A DNA stretch of 64,000 nt from Acetobacter sicerae (GCF_011516765.1 NZ_JAAABN010000004.1:186001-250000); one strand, 5' to 3'. Shown: positions 9,451 to 19,315, counted from the stretch's first letter. Numbers and translations: made by a program. The notes: a model not told the origin generated them from the sequence alone.

Positions 9451-9786
9451 TCACGCAGCAGCGGAAGCGATTCCCTTTTCCTTGAGCAGCGTCTGCAGCT
9501 CGCCAGACTGGGCCATTTCCATGATGATGTCGCAGCCGCCGATGAACTCGCCCTTGACGTAGAGCTGCGGAATGGTGGGCCAGTCAGAGAAAATCTTGAT
9601 GCCTTCGCGCATCTCAGGATCAGCCAGAACATTCTCGGCCTTGAACGGCACGCCGAGGTGGTTCAGCACCTGCACGACGCGGGCGGAGAACCCGCACTGC
9701 GGGAAGTCCGGTGTGCCCTTCATGAACAGCATGACGGGGTTTTCTTCAACAAGCGCCTGAATGCGCTGACCGACAGGGGTGGACAT
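9451..9786 (-). CDS. grxD: Monothiol glutaredoxin of the CGFS type
   Basis: CGFS glutaredoxins carry [2Fe-2S] clusters and work with BolA proteins in iron-sulfur trafficking and iron sensing. The 111 residues have the active-site loop CGFS at residues 31-34, the glutathione-site lysine in [31 protein letters not shown] (cis-proline and GG motif) and a short alanine-rich tail. GGAG lies 10 bases before the ATG. It is directly downstream of bolA (77-base gap), the standard functional pair, and is the last gene before a strong terminator. Confidence 0.96.
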   Translation of the reverse strand: MSTPVGQRIQALVEENPVMLFMKGTPDFPQCGFSARVVQVLNHLGVPFKAENVLADPEMREGIKIFSDWPTIPQLYVKGEFIGGCDIIMEMAQSGELQTLLKEKGIASAAA

Positions 9787-9863
9787 CTCTGCTTACTCCA
9801 GTTTCCGGACAGGCCCGCATCAACTGCGGAAACTGCCCGGTTTCATTCAGAAAATCGGGGTCA

Positions 9864-10094
9864 TCAGGGGGCTGACGTCTTGAGTGCAAGCGCGTGCAGC
9901 GTCCCGCCCATATGCCCTTCAAGAGCATTATAGACCAGCTTGTGCTGTTTCACCCGTGGCAATCCACGAAAGGCTTCACTGACGACAGTGCAGGCGTAAT
10001 GATCGCCGTCACCCGCCAGATCGTCGATGCTCACTTTTGCGTCAGGAAACGCCTTGAGGATGTAGGCCTCGATATCTGTCGCACTCATGGCCAT
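9864..10094 (-). CDS. bolA: BolA family protein, Grx4 partner
   Basis: A 76-residue BolA-fold protein of the short BolA2/IbaG-like type. It has the N-terminal MSATDIEAYILKAFPDA helix, the DDLAGDGDHYACTVVS strand pair, and the signature FRGLPRVKQHKLVYNALEGHMGGTLHALAL. Start ATG 10094 is preferred to 10100 because AAGGAGA then has correct spacing. It lies 43 bases downstream of purL and upstream of grxD, so this cluster partner pair appears to be read from the purine operon. Confidence 0.92.
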   Translation of the reverse strand: MAMSATDIEAYILKAFPDAKVSIDDLAGDGDHYACTVVSEAFRGLPRVKQHKLVYNALEGHMGGTLHALALKTSAP

Positions 10095-10137
10095 GACCAT
10101 TCTCCTTTGCTGCCGGTTTACCGGACCAAAACGTCGC

Positions 10138-12348
10138 TTAGCGATCCATCAGGGCGGGGAAGAACGCTTCATGCGCTACATTCATACGCGCCGCAGACAC
10201 TCTTGCCCCGCTGGGAAGAACCAGACAGTCGCCACCGATGGCTGCCGCCACCCGTGCCGGAACGCCAGCCTTTTCCGCCGCGGCAAGGAACGCTTTGCCA
10301 TCACCTTCGACCGCAACCAGATAGCGGGCCTGATCCTCGCCGAACCAGAACGCCTCCGGACGCATGCCGGATTGCGGCGGCTCAAGCGTGCAGCCATTGC
10401 CGGTCGCCATGACCATCTCGGCGGCGGCGATCAGAATGCCGCCATCCGAAACGTCGTGACAGGCTTTCACCACACCTGCTGCAATCTGCTCCCGCACGAA
10501 GTCGCCGTTGCGACGCTCGGCGGCCAGATCGACATCCGGCGAATCACCCGTTTCGCGGCCAAGGATTTCCCGCAGCCAGAGCGACTGACCGAGGTGGCCT
10601 TTCGTATCGCCCACGAGGATCAGCGTGCCATTCTCAGGCATGCCGAGACCGACGTTCTTCGTGACATCGTCCAGAACGCCCAGACCACCGAGGGCCGGGG
10701 TCGGCAGGATGGCCGATGTGGTGCCGTCCGGATTGCGGGTCTCGTTGTAGAGAGAGACGTTACCGCTCACGATCGGAAAGTCGAGCGCACGGCAGGCTTC
10801 ACCGATACCTTCGATAGCGCCGACGAACTGCGCCATGATCTCAGGCTTTTCGGGATTACCGAAGTTCAGATTGTCCGTCACGGCGAGCGGACGTGCGCCT
10901 GTCGCCGTAATGTTACGCCATGCCTCGGCAACAGCCTGCGCTCCCCCCTTCTTCGGGTTGGCGCGGCAGTAACGCGGCGTGCAGTCCGTGGTCAGCGCCA
11001 GACCGATGGACGTGTCCTCGACCTTGACGATGGCCGCATCCGCGCCACCCGGACGACGAACCGTCTGTCCGCCGACCGTGCTGTCATACTGGTTCCAGAT
11101 CCATGCGCGGGACGCGACATCCGGACAGCCGACCAGACGGATGAGCGTCTGCTCCAGACCGAGCGGATCATGGATGTCACCAACCGGCTCCGGCGCGGGC
11201 AGCGGTGCCGTCGGACGATCATAGATCGGAGCCTGCTCCGCCAACGGGTCCAGCGGAATCTCGGCTTCGACCTGCCCCTTGTGGCGCACGACGATGTTGC
11301 CGGTGTCGGTCAGATGACCGATGACCGCGAAATCCAGTTCCCACTTCTCGAAGATCGCGCGGGCGACCTCGGTGCGTTCCGGCTTGATGACGATGAGCAT
11401 GCGCTCCTGACTCTCGGAGAGCATCATCTCATAAGCCGTCATGTTCGGCTCGCGCTGCGGAACAGCGTCGAGGTCGAGATCGATGCCGACACCGCCCTTG
11501 CCCGCCATCTCGACAGACGAAGACGTCAGACCGGCAGCGCCCATGTCCTGAATGGCCACGATCGCATCGGTCGCCATCAGTTCAAGGCACGCTTCGATCA
11601 GCAGCTTTTCGACGAACGGGTCGCCGACCTGCACGGTCGGACGCTTGGCCAGCGCGTTCTCGTCGAACTCGGCGGAGGACATGGTGGCACCGTGGATACC
11701 GTCGCGACCGGTCTTGGAACCGACATACACCACCGGGTTACCGATACCCGCCGCAGCCGACAGGAAGATCTTGTCCTGACGGGCGACGCCGACCGTCATG
11801 GCGTTGACCAGCGGGTTGCCGTCATAGGCCGGGTGGAAGTTCACTTCGCCACCGACAGTCGGAACACCGACGCAGTTGCCGTAACCACCGATGCCACGCA
11901 CCACACCGTCCACGATCTGACGTGTGCGGGGTGTTTCCGGCGAACCGAAACGCAGGGCGTTCAGATTGGCGACCGGACGCGCGCCCATCGTGAACACGTC
12001 GCGCAGGATGCCGCCGACGCCCGTCGCCGCGCCCTGATAGGGCTCGATGAAGGACGGGTGGTTGTGGCTCTCCATCTTGAAGATGGCGGCCAGTCCCTGT
12101 CCGATATCGACCACACCGGCGTTCTCGCCGGGACCGTGGATGACCCACGGCGCCGTCGTCGGCAGGGTGCGCAGCCACTTGCGGGATGACTTGTAGGAAC
12201 AGTGCTCGGACCACATGACCGAGAACACGCCCAGTTCCGTCAGGCTCGGTGTGCGCCCCATGATGGCGAGGACGCGATCATATTCCTCGGCGGACAGGCC
12301 GAATTCGCGGGCCAGATCGGCGTTGACCGCTTTCTGCTTGCTGCTCAT
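10138..12348 (-). CDS. purL: Phosphoribosylformylglycinamidine synthase, large subunit
   Basis: ATP-dependent conversion of FGAR to FGAM, the fourth step of purine synthesis. At 736 residues this is the short PurL that needs separate PurS and PurQ, both encoded just upstream. Motifs seen: [51 protein letters not shown], the [10 protein letters not shown] segment, and in the second half [30 protein letters not shown] and CHDVSDGG. The start overlaps the purQ stop by four bases (ATGA). Confidence 0.98.
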   Translation of the reverse strand: MSSKQKAVNADLAREFGLSAEEYDRVLAIMGRTPSLTELGVFSVMWSEHCSYKSSRKWLRTLPTTAPWVIHGPGENAGVVDIGQGLAAIFKMESHNHPSFIEPYQGAATGVGGILRDVFTMGARPVANLNALRFGSPETPRTRQIVDGVVRGIGGYGNCVGVPTVGGEVNFHPAYDGNPLVNAMTVGVARQDKIFLSAAAGIGNPVVYVGSKTGRDGIHGATMSSAEFDENALAKRPTVQVGDPFVEKLLIEACLELMATDAIVAIQDMGAAGLTSSSVEMAGKGGVGIDLDLDAVPQREPNMTAYEMMLSESQERMLIVIKPERTEVARAIFEKWELDFAVIGHLTDTGNIVVRHKGQVEAEIPLDPLAEQAPIYDRPTAPLPAPEPVGDIHDPLGLEQTLIRLVGCPDVASRAWIWNQYDSTVGGQTVRRPGGADAAIVKVEDTSIGLALTTDCTPRYCRANPKKGGAQAVAEAWRNITATGARPLAVTDNLNFGNPEKPEIMAQFVGAIEGIGEACRALDFPIVSGNVSLYNETRNPDGTTSAILPTPALGGLGVLDDVTKNVGLGMPENGTLILVGDTKGHLGQSLWLREILGRETGDSPDVDLAAERRNGDFVREQIAAGVVKACHDVSDGGILIAAAEMVMATGNGCTLEPPQSGMRPEAFWFGEDQARYLVAVEGDGKAFLAAAEKAGVPARVAAAIGGDCLVLPSGARVSAARMNVAHEAFFPALMDR

Positions 12349-13046
12349 CGGACCAGCGCCTCCACCAGACTTTCGAACAGGGGCTTACCGTCTTCTCCAC
12401 CCATCAGCGGATCAACGAGGTCTTCCGGATGCGGCATCATGCCGCAGATGCGGGAGTTGGCGCTCAGGATTCCGGCGATGGCTTCGAGGCTGCCGTTCGG
12501 GTTGCTGTCGCGATCAGCGGCGTCCACCGTGCCGTTCGGCGCAGAGTAGCGGAACGCCACGCGGTTCTCGCCCTGAAGCGTCTTCAGCGTCTCGGCGTCC
12601 GCGACATAGTTGCCGTCACCATGGGCGAGCGGCGTGCGGAACACATCGCCTTTCTTCCAGCGAAGGGTAAACGGCGTCTCGGCGTTCTCGACGCGAAGAT
12701 GGCAATCCTGCGACAGGAAGCGCAGACCAGCATTCCGCAGCAGCGCGCCCGGCAGCAGGCCGGTTTCCGTCAGGATCTGGAAGCCGTTGCAGACGCCCAG
12801 GATGTGACCACCCTTTTCAGCGAACGCACGGATTTCCCGCATGATCGGAGAGTGCGCGGCCATAGCGCCACAGCGAAGGTAATCGCCATAGCTGAAGCCG
12901 CCCGGCAGCACGACGAGATCAAGCTCGGGAAGCTCGGTGTCCCGGTGCCAGAGGATTTTCGGAGCGTGACCGGTAACCGCCTTCAGGGCGATCGCCATGT
13001 CGCGCTCCCGGTTGGTCCCCGGAAAAACGACGATACCGGCTTTCAT
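12345..13046 (-). CDS. purQ: Phosphoribosylformylglycinamidine synthase, glutaminase subunit
   Basis: A class I glutamine amidotransferase that delivers ammonia to PurL. From ATG 13046 ([17 protein letters not shown]) it has 233 residues. The nucleophile cysteine is in [31 protein letters not shown] forms the substrate loop, and the catalytic His-Glu pair is in [11 protein letters not shown]. Both ends overlap neighbours by ATGA: its start with the stop of the periplasmic four-Cys gene and its stop with the start of purL. Confidence 0.97.
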   Translation of the reverse strand: MKAGIVVFPGTNRERDMAIALKAVTGHAPKILWHRDTELPELDLVVLPGGFSYGDYLRCGAMAAHSPIMREIRAFAEKGGHILGVCNGFQILTETGLLPGALLRNAGLRFLSQDCHLRVENAETPFTLRWKKGDVFRTPLAHGDGNYVADAETLKTLQGENRVAFRYSAPNGTVDAADRDSNPNGSLEAIAGILSANSRICGMMPHPEDLVDPLMGGEDGKPLFESLVEALVR

Positions 13047-13447
13047 TTCTTCTGTTCCGCTGGCTTGGAGGAAGCAGCACAAGGATAGGAATCATGCAGG
13101 GCCATGAACACGCCCTCACCCACCGGTTTCTGCAGCACATCCTTGTGCGCTTTCAGCCAGGTGATGACATTGTTACGCATGGCGGCGCTTGTTTCCGTGG
13201 CGGGAATGCAGAACCCGGCGGGAGCGTTCGGATCGCCCTGATTGCGATCATTGATCTTTGAGAGCGTTCCGGCGTCCGCGAGTCCGGAAATATAGGCGTC
13301 ACACACGGACGCACCGGCAGGGCGGGTGCAGATGCGACCGAAGTTGCCTGCCGTCATCGGCGAGACGCGCTGCGCCATGGCGGCGTCGGCGGCGAACAGA
13401 CCGGAAGCGAGGAGAAGAGCGGACGAAACAACGGAAAAGCGGCTCAT
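13043..13447 (-). CDS. Exported four-cysteine protein resembling the Rap1a/Tai immunity family, inside the purine operon
   Basis: The 134-residue product has a clear signal peptide ([20 protein letters not shown], probable cleavage AMA-Q at residues 25-26). Mature cysteines are at 40, 49, 80 and 123. The arrangement TAGNFGRIC...[12 protein letters not shown]...FCIP...[12 protein letters not shown]...MALHDSYPC resembles the Rap1a/Tai fold, periplasmic proteins first known as immunity to type VI secretion amidase effectors but also widespread without any toxin. No effector or T6SS gene is visible here. It overlaps purS upstream and purQ downstream by ATGA, so it is expected to be translated in step with FGAM synthase subunits, although it should leave the cytoplasm. 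Family call by eye only. Confidence 0.75.
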   Translation of the reverse strand: MSRFSVVSSALLLASGLFAADAAMAQRVSPMTAGNFGRICTRPAGASVCDAYISGLADAGTLSKINDRNQGDPNAPAGFCIPATETSAAMRNNVITWLKAHKDVLQKPVGEGVFMALHDSYPCAASSKPAEQKK

Positions 13448-13686
13448 TTCACCACCTCAACGACAAAGTCCTCAATCACTTCATTGGCGAGAAGCTGCTT
13501 CGCCATCTCGGTGGCGCGCGCCTCGACCTTGGCGGCGTCCGAGCCATCGACATCCAGCTCAATCACCTTGCCGACCCGGACTTCCTTCACTTCCGGAAAT
13601 TCCAGAACATGAAGGGCGTGGCCAATGGCCTTCCCCTGTGGGTCAAGCACACCCTCTTTCAGAGAAACAGTCACGCGAACCTTCAT
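13444..13686 (-). CDS. purS: Phosphoribosylformylglycinamidine synthase, PurS subunit
   Basis: An 80-residue structural subunit that bridges PurQ and PurL. The sequence MKVRVTVSLKEGVLDPQGKA, with VLEFPEVKEVRVGKVIEL and a C-terminal ANEVIEDFVVEVV, is typical PurS. The open frame continues upstream into purC, but ATG 13686 with GGAGGG at good spacing is clearly the start. Its stop overlaps the next gene start (ATGA). A 55-base spacer separates it from purC. Confidence 0.95.
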   Translation of the reverse strand: MKVRVTVSLKEGVLDPQGKAIGHALHVLEFPEVKEVRVGKVIELDVDGSDAAKVEARATEMAKQLLANEVIEDFVVEVVK

Positions 13687-13741
13687 ACCGCCCTCCGGCC
13701 TTCTGGCCTTAACTCTTTCAAACACACCCTGAACGGCGTGT

Positions 13742-14506
13742 TCACTGCATTGTTTCAGAACCTTTGAGATCGCCATTCCCGGCCTCGGGCAGAATGCCGA
13801 GACGACGGGCGACTTCCTGATAGGCTTCCTCGACCTGACCCATATCCCGACGGAAACGGTCCTTGTCGAGCTTCTCGTTTGTCTTGGAGTCCCACAGGCG
13901 GCAGTTATCGGGAGAAATCTCATCCGCAAGGATGATGCGCATCTCCTCGCCTTCCCAGAGACGTCCGAACTCCAGCTTGAAGTCGACCAGTGAAATCCCG
14001 ACGCCGGCGAACAGCCCCATAAGGAAATCATTCACACGCAGCGACATGGCGACCATGTCATCCAGATCATGCGGGCTGGCCCAGCCGAACGCCGTGATAT
14101 GCTCCTCAGCCACCATCGGATCACCGAGAGCATCGTTCTTGTAATAATACTCGACGATCGAACGCGGAAGACGCGTGCCTTCCGGAATACCCAGACGCTT
14201 GGCGATGCTGCCTGCGGCGATGTTCCGGATCACGATCTCCAGTGGAATGATCTCCACCTCACGGATCAACTGCTCCCGCATGTTGATCCGGCGGATGAAG
14301 TGCGTCGGAATACCGATCTCCTGCAACCGCAGCATGATGTATTCGCTGATGCGGTTGTTCAGGACACCCTTGCCGGTGATGATGCCATGTTTCGCGCCAT
14401 TCCCTGCCGTGGCGTCGTCCTTGAAATACTGCACGAGGGTTCCGGGTTCCGGCCCTTCAAACAGGATCTTGGCTTTACCTTCATACAGCTGGCGGCGGCG
14501 GGCCAT
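13742..14506 (-). CDS. purC: Phosphoribosylaminoimidazole-succinocarboxamide synthase
   Basis: SAICAR synthetase, joining CAIR and aspartate with ATP. The 254 residues show [41 protein letters not shown], the signature [26 protein letters not shown] and [14 protein letters not shown]. It is the first gene of the operon purC-purS-X-purQ-purL-bolA-grxD, preceded by a 238-base spacer with a plausible promoter. Product SAICAR is the substrate of PurB, encoded on the same strand about 0.9 kb upstream. Confidence 0.97.
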   Translation of the reverse strand: MARRRQLYEGKAKILFEGPEPGTLVQYFKDDATAGNGAKHGIITGKGVLNNRISEYIMLRLQEIGIPTHFIRRINMREQLIREVEIIPLEIVIRNIAAGSIAKRLGIPEGTRLPRSIVEYYYKNDALGDPMVAEEHITAFGWASPHDLDDMVAMSLRVNDFLMGLFAGVGISLVDFKLEFGRLWEGEEMRIILADEISPDNCRLWDSKTNEKLDKDRFRRDMGQVEEAYQEVARRLGILPEAGNGDLKGSETMQ

Positions 14507-14686
14507 GGTCGTTCTTGCTCACTCTCGGCTTGCGGGAAGACTGAAACAGACCCACCCGCAGTTTTCCGGCCCAACACAGGCCTCCTGCGGCTGCCTCTTA
14601 GCAGCCTTCGAAGCGAGATGATACTGTCGGGTTGGAGAAACGCACGCGGGTACTGCCGCACTGAAGGCATGCTCCAGAATTAAACA

Positions 14687-14716
14687 TTTATATTAGATAC
14701 ATGTTATTTTCGTCGA
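14687..14716 (-). promoter_or_regulatory. Candidate sigma-70 promoter of the purC operon
   Basis: On the minus strand TCGACG (-35) and TATAAA (-10) are separated by 18 bases inside an AT-rich stretch, giving a leader of about 170 bases. The leader holds an inverted repeat, GGCTGC / GCAGCC, at 14589-14606. No purine riboswitch or PurR-like site was recognised. Confidence 0.4.
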
Positions 14717-14744
14717 AAAACCGGCAAAAAAGCACTTAATCCGC

Positions 14745-15338
14745 TCAAAAAGCCGAAAAACCCGTTCGATCGTCCTGAGTGATGGATCGTATGACCCTGC
14801 ACGGCACCCCCGCCGCGATGACGCTGGAAGGAATATCCTTCGTCACAACACTTCCTGATCCGATAATGCTGTTATCGCCGATCGTGACGCCGGGGTTGAT
14901 ATGAACTCCGGCCCCGATCCAGACGCGGTTTCCAATCTTCACAGGCCGGGCATAACAGGCCCCGGCGGTGCGTTCATCGGGATCAGTGGCATGATTCGCC
15001 GTGTAAATACCGACCCGGGGACCAAACAGCACGTTGTCGCCAATGGATACCGTCGCGGCATCAAGAATGATGCAGTCGAAGTTGGCGTAGAATTTTTCAC
15101 CGACGGAAATATTGAAGCCAAACTCGCACCGGAAGCGGGGTTCGAAATGGGCTCCGTTGCCCACATGATGCAGGAGACTTCGCAGGAGCTGCTCACGTTC
15201 CCCCTGCGGACGACCGAAACTGTCGTTGTAACGGTCAGAAAGATGGACGGCCCGCGCCCGGGCTTCAACCAGTTCGGGCGTCAGATCGTTGTAGCAGGCA
15301 CCTGTCAGCATGTGCCGACGCTGCGCGATCAGATCCAT
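14745..15338 (-). CDS. maa: Maltose/galactoside O-acetyltransferase family protein
   Basis: A left-handed beta-helix hexapeptide-repeat acetyltransferase that moves acetyl from acetyl-CoA to a sugar hydroxyl. It has the N-terminal Mac domain (MLTGACYNDLTPELVEARAR), then FRCEFGFNISVGEKFYANFDC, hexapeptide turns from VSIGDNVLFGPRVGIYTANH through VWIGAGVHINPGVTIGDNSI, and GSVVTKDIPSSVIAAGVPCRVI. The catalytic histidine is in YTANHATDPDERT. Length 197 is normal. It lies between purB and purC on the same strand, but a hairpin precedes it, so it may be separately transcribed. The natural acceptor sugar cannot be told. Confidence 0.88.
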   Translation of the reverse strand: MDLIAQRRHMLTGACYNDLTPELVEARARAVHLSDRYNDSFGRPQGEREQLLRSLLHHVGNGAHFEPRFRCEFGFNISVGEKFYANFDCIILDAATVSIGDNVLFGPRVGIYTANHATDPDERTAGACYARPVKIGNRVWIGAGVHINPGVTIGDNSIIGSGSVVTKDIPSSVIAAGVPCRVIRSITQDDRTGFSAF

Positions 15339-15360
15339 CTGCGACCGTCCACATTATGCT

Positions 15361-15398
15361 TTATAAAAGACTGAACCGTCTTTCCGGAAAGACGGTTC
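15361..15398 (-). terminator. Terminator of purB; double-hairpin repeat, copy C (second hairpin only)
   Basis: A perfect stem, GAACCGTCTTTCC / GGAAAGACGGTTC, is followed on the minus strand by AGTCTTTTATAAAGC. The CCGTCTTT core and CTTTTAT tail match copies A (3712-3790) and B (54368-54430). Confidence 0.7.
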
Positions 15399-15407
15399 CA
15401 GGACCAG

Positions 15408-16757
15408 TCAGGCCTGCGGACCAGCCTCACCGAAGATCAGCGTGTAGCGGTCATCGACGGCTTTCAGATGCGAGCGGCTGTCCATGGCGGCGTCCAGCAC
15501 TTCCGGCGCGATCCGACCGGCGATTTCCGGATCAGCGTCCAGATTCTCGCGGAAGGTCCTGAAGCCCGGCTTGCCGAGTTTGGTCCACGTCTCCATCGCG
15601 CAACGCTGCACGATGCGGTAGGCGTCCTCACGCAGCACACCGGCGCGGGCCAGAGCCAGCAGCACTTCACCGGAATGAACGACGCCGCCGAGACTTTCGA
15701 TGTTGGCGGCCATCTGGTCCGGATAGACCAGCAACTTGTCCATCATGCCCGCCAGACGGGCCAGCGCGAAGTCGAGACCGATGGTCGCGTCCGGGCAGAT
15801 GTTACGCTCGACCGAGGAGTGGCTGATGTCGCGCTCATGCCACAGCGCCACGTTTTCCAGCGCCGGAATGACGGCGGCACGCACCAGACGGGCAAGACCT
15901 GTCAGGTTCTCGGACAGGACCGGATTCCGCTTGTGCGGCATCGCGGACGAACCCTTCTGACCCTTGTGGAAGAACTCTTCCGCCTCGCGCACTTCCGAAC
16001 GCTGGAGATGACGCACTTCCGTCGCCAGACGCTCGATGCCACTGGCGATGACGGCCAGCGCACAGAAATAGGCGGCGTGACGGTCACGGGGAATGACCTG
16101 CGTGGAAACCGGTTCCGCCTTGAGACCCAGCTTTTCGGCGACATAGGCTTCAACGCGCGGGTCGAGATGCGCAAACGTGCCGACGGCGCCCGAGATGGCG
16201 CAGGTGGCGATCTCGGCGCGAGCCGTTTCCAGACGCTTCCTGTTGCGGTCGAACTCGGCGTAATGCCCGGCCATCTTGAGACCGAACGAGGTCGGCTCGG
16301 CGTGGATACCGTGGCTGCGGCCAATGGTCAGCGTGTATTTGTGGTCGAAAGCCTGCTTCTTCAGTGCAGCCAGAACCGTATCGAGGTCTGCGAGCAGAAG
16401 GTCGGTCGCCTGCGTAAGCTGGACCGAGAGGCAGGTATCGAGCACGTCGGAAGACGTCATGCCGAGATGCACGAAACGGCTGTCCGGACCGATCTTTTCC
16501 GCGAGCCATGTCAGGAAGGCGATCACATCATGACGGGTCTCGGCTTCGATAGCGTCGATACGGTCGAGATCGGCCTGCGAGAACGCGGCCATTGCGGCGT
16601 CGCCCTTTTCGCGGATGGTGCGGGCGGATTCCTTGGGGATCTCGCCCAGTTCAGCCATCGCCTCGCATGCCAGCGCCTCGATTTCGAACCAGATCCGATA
16701 GCGATTTTCGGGGGCCCAGATAGCCAGCATTGCGGGTCGTGTGTAGCGAGGCACCAT
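15408..16757 (-). CDS. purB: Adenylosuccinate lyase
   Basis: It cleaves SAICAR to AICAR and adenylosuccinate to AMP, releasing fumarate. The 449 residues start MVPRYTRPAMLAIWAPENRY, with ETRHDVIAFLTWLAEK, HLGMTSSDVLDT, the histidine region IGRSHGIHAEPTSFGLK and the fumarase-lyase signature KGSSAMPHKRNPVLSENL. The C-terminus ends after a short RSHLKAVDDRYTLIFG segment. It has its own promoter region upstream (16758-17073) and a strong hairpin downstream, so it appears monocistronic. Confidence 0.97.
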   Translation of the reverse strand: MVPRYTRPAMLAIWAPENRYRIWFEIEALACEAMAELGEIPKESARTIREKGDAAMAAFSQADLDRIDAIEAETRHDVIAFLTWLAEKIGPDSRFVHLGMTSSDVLDTCLSVQLTQATDLLLADLDTVLAALKKQAFDHKYTLTIGRSHGIHAEPTSFGLKMAGHYAEFDRNRKRLETARAEIATCAISGAVGTFAHLDPRVEAYVAEKLGLKAEPVSTQVIPRDRHAAYFCALAVIASGIERLATEVRHLQRSEVREAEEFFHKGQKGSSAMPHKRNPVLSENLTGLARLVRAAVIPALENVALWHERDISHSSVERNICPDATIGLDFALARLAGMMDKLLVYPDQMAANIESLGGVVHSGEVLLALARAGVLREDAYRIVQRCAMETWTKLGKPGFRTFRENLDADPEIAGRIAPEVLDAAMDSRSHLKAVDDRYTLIFGEAGPQA

Positions 16758-17073
16758 GGGCGCGTTTCCTCTTTCTGCTCAAAATCAGGCTGCTACGAGC
16801 CTCATCACCGCGACCATTGAGGAGCATCAGAACGTCATGAAGCGCTCTCGCGCCCTGACAGAACGGCTATTCCCCTTATGGTCTTTTGAGCGTCCTAGAA
16901 CATTTCGGCTGGAGACGGAATGGCCTGAGCCATTCTATCCGGGTTTTCTGCCGTTTTGAGACGCCTGTGGAGCCGAGTTTTATAAAAACAGCCCAGATTT
17001 TATGTTTCTTCGCACCGAATGAGAGCATAAAGGATGTCCGTCCCTTACACTCCCCTTCCCCGCAATCTACTTG
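16758..17073. other. Intergenic region between purB and the TonB-dependent receptor
   Basis: No convincing gene. It should carry the purB promoter. The only structure noticed is a perfect inverted repeat, GAATGGC-CTGA-GCCATTC, at 16918-16935, without a T-run, so it is more like an operator or an RNA hairpin than a terminator. No terminator could be seen directly after the receptor gene. Confidence 0.5.
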
Positions 17074-19257
17074 CTACAGATCGAAACGTGCGCTCAGTGT
17101 CACAGTACGTGGCGCGCCGGGAAACAGATTCCGGTTCCCCCTGCTCAGCCAGTACCGAACATTGCCAACATTCTCGACCGCCGCCCGAAACACCATCGGA
17201 TGCCCCCCGACATTCACGGCGTACGACGCCCCCACATTCCCCACGATATAGGATGGAAGACGGATTGTATTGGCGGCATCAAGCCAGTTCCGTGAGACAA
17301 AATTGAACCCGGCGTTCACGCTGAGGCCCTTGACCGGGCGTATCCGGTAATCGGCATTGAAAGCAGCCTGAAAAGGCGCAACCGCTTCCAGTTTATGACC
17401 AGCATAGCCGACAGCGGCTTTCACATATCGGGCGTCCAGATAAGCAAGGCTGCCATTAACGTTCAGATCCCGCGTCAGGAGCCATGAGGCTGATGCCTCC
17501 ACACCCTGATAACGGGACTTGCCATCCTGAACATAATAATTCTGGGCATTCGTATAGGCGGCTCCTGTATCCATACGGAACACAGCGAGCGTGCCACTGA
17601 AAGTTTTACGCTGCACCTTGATGCCGGCTTCGTACTGATCGCTTCGTATCGGGCCGAACACCTGCATGTAGTTCACATTGCTCGACCCCGCCTGGCCTCC
17701 AGCCTGCATGGCCTGCACCCAGCTGAAATAGGCATTGATTTCCGGAGTGATTTTATAGCTCAGGGAGACGACAGGCGTGACCGGATTATTACGATGGGCT
17801 GCCGTCCGGCTACCCGTTTTCGAATAATCGTTTTCCATGTAATCCGTGTAACGGGCTCCCGCCATCAGAGACCATTTCCCATAACTGAACGTATCACTCC
17901 AGAATGGGGCGACCTGCTGGTAATCAATGTAGCGGTACATACGGGGATTGAAATTCGTCGCGTTCGAGATGATCGGCCTCCCATCATGAATGTTACCGTA
18001 TTCAAGAGGGCCAAGAGCGCCTGAATTGGCGTCCGCATCGAACATCTGCCGCAACCAGGTGATTCCCACGATCACGTCCTGACGAACAGGTCCGGTGATG
18101 AAATGTCCCTGCGTGATGGCATCCACCTGATGGTAGGTCAGAACACGTTTCTGCTCGAAAGCCTGATTGTAGTAATCTCCATTCGGGCTGGTGAAGGTAA
18201 TCTGGTTGGACGGGAACTGTTCATTGAGGTGCGTATAACCATATGTCAGCGCCGCAGACCAGTTTTTTGCAAATTCCCAGTCGAATCCCGTGCTGAACCG
18301 CTTCATATCATTCGTCTTCCAGGAATCTTTCGCACCGAAGACGGAGCGCCCGCTAATAGTCTCAATGGCGCCGACACCATTTGCGGACGCGATCGTGTTG
18401 ACCATTCCTTTCTGGAGAGTGTTCAGATAAAAACTGTTGAAGCGCCAATGCAGTTTATCAGTTATACGTACGTTTGTGGTGAAAGAGGTCGAAAGATTTC
18501 TTAGAAAGCTGGCGTTATACTGATTCCCGACTTCACTTGCGAACGTAAGGCGTGTCTGGACACGATGAGCAGAATCAAGCGAGCCGCCGACATCCAGCAT
18601 CTGCCGGAAAACCGCATCTGAACGGTAGCCCGCTTCCAGCGTGACTTTCCTGTTTTCCACCGGAGCTTTCAGACGGTAATCCAGAACGCCACCCGGCGAT
18701 CCAAAACCATACATGAAAGCGGATGCTCCCTTGAAAACCTGAATGGTGTCAAAATTCGCAACCGGCAGATCAATATACCAGTAAGGGATCGCCATCCCGT
18801 CTATTTTGTAACCGTTGGTCCAGTCCAGATTGAGTCCGCGCACGCGGACACTTGAGCCTGACGCCGTGGAGGTTCCGTTGGAATTCGCCTGAACACCGGG
18901 TTCATAACGCATGACATCATTGATGTCGGATGCCTGCATTGCTTCAATTTTGGCGGCTGAAACGGAACTGACCGAAAAAGGCGTGTCAAATTCGGATCTG
19001 TTTCCAAGCGCACCCAAAGGGACATGCCGGGCAAGACGGGGAGCATTCCGAACTGTTCTTACCGTAATGACTTCCGATCCTCCCGTAACATGCTTTGGAG
19101 CTACCGTATGTTTTTCAACAGATTTAGGCGCTGCTGTCGCCTGCGGATTGCGCGCACGCACTGCATGGTCAGTCGAAGCATGCGGTGTTGCGGCATGTGC
19201 TGTAGAAATACCGGATAGCGAGGCGATCAGAAAGGAACGCAACCCAATGTGGGCCAT
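17074..19257 (-). CDS. TonB-dependent outer-membrane receptor, siderophore-receptor type
   Basis: A 727-residue beta-barrel transporter energised by TonB. A signal peptide is present (LIASLSGISTAHA, cleavage near residue 22), then a low-complexity His/Ala/Thr linker and the plug domain (SSVSAAKIEAMQASDINDVM, SSVRVRGLNLDWTNGYKIDG, TIQVFKGASAFMYGFGSPGG), typical of the siderophore receptor subfamily. The barrel ends NLFPGAPRTVTLSARFDL. No N-terminal STN signalling domain, so no sigma/anti-sigma control is expected. GGAG lies 9 bases before the ATG. It starts 58 bases after the flavin monooxygenase gene and is probably in its operon, which hints that the ligand may be a sulfur or other organic compound rather than ferric siderophore. 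Ligand unproven. Confidence 0.9.
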   Translation of the reverse strand: MAHIGLRSFLIASLSGISTAHAATPHASTDHAVRARNPQATAAPKSVEKHTVAPKHVTGGSEVITVRTVRNAPRLARHVPLGALGNRSEFDTPFSVSSVSAAKIEAMQASDINDVMRYEPGVQANSNGTSTASGSSVRVRGLNLDWTNGYKIDGMAIPYWYIDLPVANFDTIQVFKGASAFMYGFGSPGGVLDYRLKAPVENRKVTLEAGYRSDAVFRQMLDVGGSLDSAHRVQTRLTFASEVGNQYNASFLRNLSTSFTTNVRITDKLHWRFNSFYLNTLQKGMVNTIASANGVGAIETISGRSVFGAKDSWKTNDMKRFSTGFDWEFAKNWSAALTYGYTHLNEQFPSNQITFTSPNGDYYNQAFEQKRVLTYHQVDAITQGHFITGPVRQDVIVGITWLRQMFDADANSGALGPLEYGNIHDGRPIISNATNFNPRMYRYIDYQQVAPFWSDTFSYGKWSLMAGARYTDYMENDYSKTGSRTAAHRNNPVTPVVSLSYKITPEINAYFSWVQAMQAGGQAGSSNVNYMQVFGPIRSDQYEAGIKVQRKTFSGTLAVFRMDTGAAYTNAQNYYVQDGKSRYQGVEASASWLLTRDLNVNGSLAYLDARYVKAAVGYAGHKLEAVAPFQAAFNADYRIRPVKGLSVNAGFNFVSRNWLDAANTIRLPSYIVGNVGASYAVNVGGHPMVFRAAVENVGNVRYWLSRGNRNLFPGAPRTVTLSARFDL

Positions 19258-19315
19258 AAAAACTATCTCCGAAAAACGATGATTGGCATTCTGTATTTTT
19301 GAATATTACTTTATA

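Noticed and set aside
10087-12189. A 700-codon open frame on the plus strand
   Set aside because: It is fully antisense to purL and is a by-product of GC-biased third codon positions; its translation is Arg/His/Asp-rich and resembles no protein.
13043-13447. T6SS immunity gene
   Set aside because: The fold resembles Rap1a/Tai, but no effector, VgrG or T6SS gene is in the window and the gene is fixed in the purine operon.
13444-14031. A longer version of purS reaching into purC
   Set aside because: The upstream part lies in another frame of purC, and ATG 13686 has a strong Shine-Dalgarno and the family-standard start.
15468-16820. A 450-codon plus-strand open frame
   Set aside because: It is antisense to purB, whose signatures are complete.
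17074-19257. Calling the TonB receptor a named siderophore receptor (FhuE or FpvA like)
   Set aside because: Only the general subfamily is supported; there are no siderophore genes nearby, and the neighbour suggests another substrate.
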